This document shows positions 32,897-34,830 of a stretch of 34,830 nt of DNA, piece by piece (within the stretch, counting starts at the first letter, position 1; every line of letters starts with the position of its first letter). Origin of the DNA: Aquipseudomonas alcaligenes MRY13-0052 (GTDB lineage Bacteria > Pseudomonadota > Gammaproteobacteria > Pseudomonadales > Pseudomonadaceae). Under the pieces are notes generated by a model, which was not told where the DNA came from, searched no databases, and saw nothing but the letters and a program-made list of their open reading frames with translations. Location: NCBI GenBank assembly GCA_000474255.1, contig BATO01000069.1:1-34830 (forward strand), in the 5' to 3' direction. Made by a program: the position numbers and the translations under genes.

Positions 32897-33957
32897 GCAC
32901 CCTGCATATCGGCACGCGGGCGATAGGGCGCGACGCGCCGCCGTTCGTGATCGCCGAGATGAGCGGCAACCACAACCAGTCGCTCGACCGTGCGCTGGCG
33001 CTGGTGGAGGCCGCTGCCAAGGCCGGGGCCCATGCCCTGAAGCTGCAGACCTACACCCCCGATACCATGACGCTGGACCTGGACGAGGGCGAGTTCCATA
33101 TCGGTGACCCCGACAGCCCCTGGACCGGTACCTCCCTGTACCGCCTCTATGGCGAGGCGCACACGCCCTGGGAATGGCACGAGCCGATCTTCCGTCGTGC
33201 CGCCGAGCTGGGCATGCTGGCGTTCTCCACGCCCTTCGATGCGACGGCAGTGGATTTCCTCGAATCCCTCAATGTGCCGGCCTACAAGATCGCCAGCTTC
33301 GAGAACGTCGACCTGCCGCTGATCCGCCGCGTGGCGGCGACCGGCAAGCCGCTCATCGTCTCCACCGGCATGGCCTCCCTGGCGGAAATCCAGGAGTGCG
33401 TGGACGCGGCGCGGGGCGCGGGGTGCGAACAGCTGATTCTGCTCAAGTGCACCAGCACCTACCCGGCCAGCCCGAGCAACACCAACCTGCGCAGCATTCC
33501 GCACATGCGCGAGCTGTTCGGCTGCGAGATCGGCCTGAGCGACCACACCCTGGGCGTCGGCGCTTCGGTGGCGGCGGTGGCCCTGGGCGCCAGCGTGATC
33601 GAAAAGCACTTCACCCTGAGCCGCGCCGATGGTGGCGTGGATTCGACCTTCTCCCTGGAGCCGGACGAGCTGGCCGCCCTGGTCGCCGAAACCGAGCGCG
33701 CCTGGCAGGCACTGGGCGGCGTGAGCTACGGGCCCACGGCCGCCGAGCGCAAGTCGCTGGTGTTCCGCCGTTCGCTCTATGTGGTGCGCGACATGGCCGC
33801 CGGCGAGGCCTTCAGCGAAGCCAACGTGCGCGCCATCCGCCCCGGGCTGGGCTTGCCGCCCAAGTACCTGGAGCAGGTGCTGGGCAGCGTCGCCAGCGAG
33901 CCGCTCAAGCGCGGCCAGCCACTGGCCCTGCGCCACCTGAGGGACGCTCCCCGATGA
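32893..33957 (+). CDS. pseI: Pseudaminic acid synthase PseI
   Basis: The 354-residue product is a NeuB-family synthase. It has a TIM-barrel part (FVIAEMSGNHNQSLDRALALVEAAAKAGAHALKLQTYTPDTMTLD, LNVPAYKIASFENVDLPLI, IVSTGMASLAEIQECVDAA, LLKCTSTYPASPSNTNLR, IGLSDHTLGVGASVAAVALGASVIEKHFTL) and a C-terminal SAF (antifreeze-like) domain from about residue 295 (SLYVVRDMAAGEAFSEANVRAIRPGLGLPP). It condenses the 6-deoxy-altrose derivative with phosphoenolpyruvate to give pseudaminic acid. It overlaps the preceding fusion gene by ATGA and the following hisH-like gene by the same four-base overlap. Confidence 0.96.
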   Translation: MSTLHIGTRAIGRDAPPFVIAEMSGNHNQSLDRALALVEAAAKAGAHALKLQTYTPDTMTLDLDEGEFHIGDPDSPWTGTSLYRLYGEAHTPWEWHEPIFRRAAELGMLAFSTPFDATAVDFLESLNVPAYKIASFENVDLPLIRRVAATGKPLIVSTGMASLAEIQECVDAARGAGCEQLILLKCTSTYPASPSNTNLRSIPHMRELFGCEIGLSDHTLGVGASVAAVALGASVIEKHFTLSRADGGVDSTFSLEPDELAALVAETERAWQALGGVSYGPTAAERKSLVFRRSLYVVRDMAAGEAFSEANVRAIRPGLGLPPKYLEQVLGSVASEPLKRGQPLALRHLRDAPR

Positions 33958-34565
33958 CGCGGGTGTGCATCCTCGACTACGGCTCGGGCAACGTGCGCTC
34001 GGTCGCCAACCTGTTCGCCACCCTGGCGGAAACCCAGGTGTCCAACGACCCGGCGGCCATCGCCGCTGCCACCCACCTGGTGCTGCCCGGCGTGGGTGCC
34101 TACGGGGCGGCCATGGCGCGTATCCAGCGCAGCCTGCCGATGGAGGCCGTGCGTGAGGCGGTCTTCACCCAGGGCAAGCCCTTCCTCGGCATCTGCGTGG
34201 GCATGCAGGTGCTCAGCGACGAGGGCATGGAATTCGGTGCCACGGCCGGGCTGGGCTGGATCCCAGGCCGGGTGGAGCGCCTGGAGGCCCCCGGGCTGCC
34301 GCTGCCCCACGTGGGCTGGAACGATATCCGCGAGGCGCGGCCGCACCCCTTGCTGGCCGGGCTGGAAAGCACGCCGGACTTCTATTTCGTGCACAGCTAC
34401 GCCTTCCAGGCGGTGGAGCCGGGCGACGTCATCGCCACGGTGGAATACGGCAGCCGCTTCGCTGCGGTCATCGGCCGGGATAACGTGCTGGGCGTGCAGT
34501 TCCACCCGGAGAAGAGCCAGCGTGCCGGCGCCCAGCTGCTGAAGAACTTCCTGGAGCTGGCATGA
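33954..34565 (+). CDS. hisH2: HisH2-type glutamine amidotransferase subunit
   Basis: The 203-residue product is a class I glutamine amidotransferase of the HisH kind. It starts VCILDYGSGNVRSVANLF and has nucleophile Cys81 in LGICVGMQ, then His184 and Glu186 in VQFHPEKS. The triad is complete, so it should release ammonia from glutamine. Its place in a nonulosonic-acid operon, and a following HisF-like partner without the usual catalytic aspartate, argue against histidine synthesis. Instead it resembles the HisH2/HisF2 pairs that feed ammonia to WbpG/PseA-type sugar amidotransferases. It overlaps pseI and the next gene by four bases each. The frame extending back to 33174 is inside pseI and is rejected. 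Confidence 0.9.
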   Translation: MTRVCILDYGSGNVRSVANLFATLAETQVSNDPAAIAAATHLVLPGVGAYGAAMARIQRSLPMEAVREAVFTQGKPFLGICVGMQVLSDEGMEFGATAGLGWIPGRVERLEAPGLPLPHVGWNDIREARPHPLLAGLESTPDFYFVHSYAFQAVEPGDVIATVEYGSRFAAVIGRDNVLGVQFHPEKSQRAGAQLLKNFLELA

Positions 34566-34830
34566 AGAAGAAACGCCTGATCCCCGTCCTGCTGCTGAAG
34601 AATGGCCAGCTGGTGCAGAGCAAGCGCTTCACCCGTCACCAGGTGCTGGGCAATCCCTCGGCTGCGGTCAAGCGCCTGAGCGACTGGGCAGCGGACGAAC
34701 TGATCTACCTCGACATCAGCCGCGACGACCATTACGACATGGGCCGCGATGACCTGGGTGGCGGCAACCTGCGCGACATCGACGCCATCGTCGCCGAGGT
34801 GGCGCGGGCCTCCTTCATGCCCATCACCCT
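34562..34830 (+). CDS. hisF2: HisF2-like ammonia-channel subunit, cut by window end
   Basis: Only the first 89-90 residues are present. The start MKKKRLIPVLLLKNGQLVQSKRF and the strand ADELIYLDISRD fit the beginning of an HisF-type TIM barrel. In imidazole-glycerol-phosphate synthase the first strand carries catalytic Asp11 (CLDVKDG). Here the same position is Leu11 (VLLLKNG). This points to the HisF2/AglZ-like group, which passes ammonia from HisH2 to a sugar amidotransferase and does not make histidine. The start overlaps the hisH2-like stop (ATGA). The second catalytic aspartate and the C-terminus lie outside the window. Confidence 0.88.
   Translation, partial: MKKKRLIPVLLLKNGQLVQSKRFTRHQVLGNPSAAVKRLSDWAADELIYLDISRDDHYDMGRDDLGGGNLRDIDAIVAEVARASFMPIT

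Noticed and set aside
33954-34830. Histidine biosynthesis hisHF
   Set aside because: The HisF-like chain lacks Asp11, and the genes overlap a pseudaminic-acid operon with no other his genes.

Overview
The window is high-GC gammaproteobacterial chromosome and almost certainly Pseudomonas. The evidence is the gene order flgZ-flgN-flgM-flgA / cheV-cheR / flgBCDE / flgFGHIJKL, the RpoN (-24/-12) and FliA promoters in front of flagellar units, and an SfnR-type sulfur regulator. Species cannot be fixed from this sequence. In P. aeruginosa PAO1 the flgZNMA-cheVR block and the flgB-L block are far apart (general knowledge). Here they are adjacent, separated only by an ohr gene, as in many other pseudomonads.

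Layout. (1) About 210-8080 is an organosulfur-scavenging cluster: an SfnB/DszC-like flavin monooxygenase (minus), a divergent DszB-like desulfinase plus an SsuD/DszA-like monooxygenase (plus), then a second luciferase-like monooxygenase with a periplasmic sulfonate-type binding protein (minus), and divergently an SfnR-type sigma-54 activator without a sensor domain. Each enzyme unit is preceded by a sigma-54 promoter-like sequence, and both control regions carry an 18-bp dyad of form YTGCT-N8-AGCAR that could be the activator site. (2) 8310-11018 holds a glutamine-synthetase-family enzyme and an MFS transporter. (3) 11236-15741 holds motility control: flgZ, flgN, flgM, flgA (minus), then cheV and cheR (plus). 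(4) 15818-16243 is ohr (minus). (5) 16572-27710 holds the rod, hook, ring and junction genes flgB to flgL, in two sigma-54-driven units (flgBCDE and flgFGHIJKL) separated by a terminator. (6) 27906 to the window end is a sigma-54-driven pseudaminic-acid operon: pseB, pseC, a methylase, pseF, a pseG-pseH fusion, pseI, and hisH2/hisF2-type genes. The last gene is cut by the window edge.

How it works together. Region 1 looks like a sulfur-starvation module in which reduced-flavin monooxygenases and a desulfinase release sulfite from organic sulfones, sulfinates or sulfonates. No flavin reductase, permease or ATPase is in the window. Regions 3, 5 and 6 together build the flagellum, steer it, and probably make the CMP-activated nonulosonic acid used to glycosylate flagellin. 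The HisH2/HisF2 pair at the end suggests that the sugar, or a related one, is converted to an acetamidino form.

The most unusual points are the desulfinase with a complete DszB-like Cys/His/Arg set in what would normally be labelled a binding protein, the shared sigma-54 plus dyad architecture of the sulfur genes, and the modified-pseudaminate operon wired to a flagellar-type promoter.
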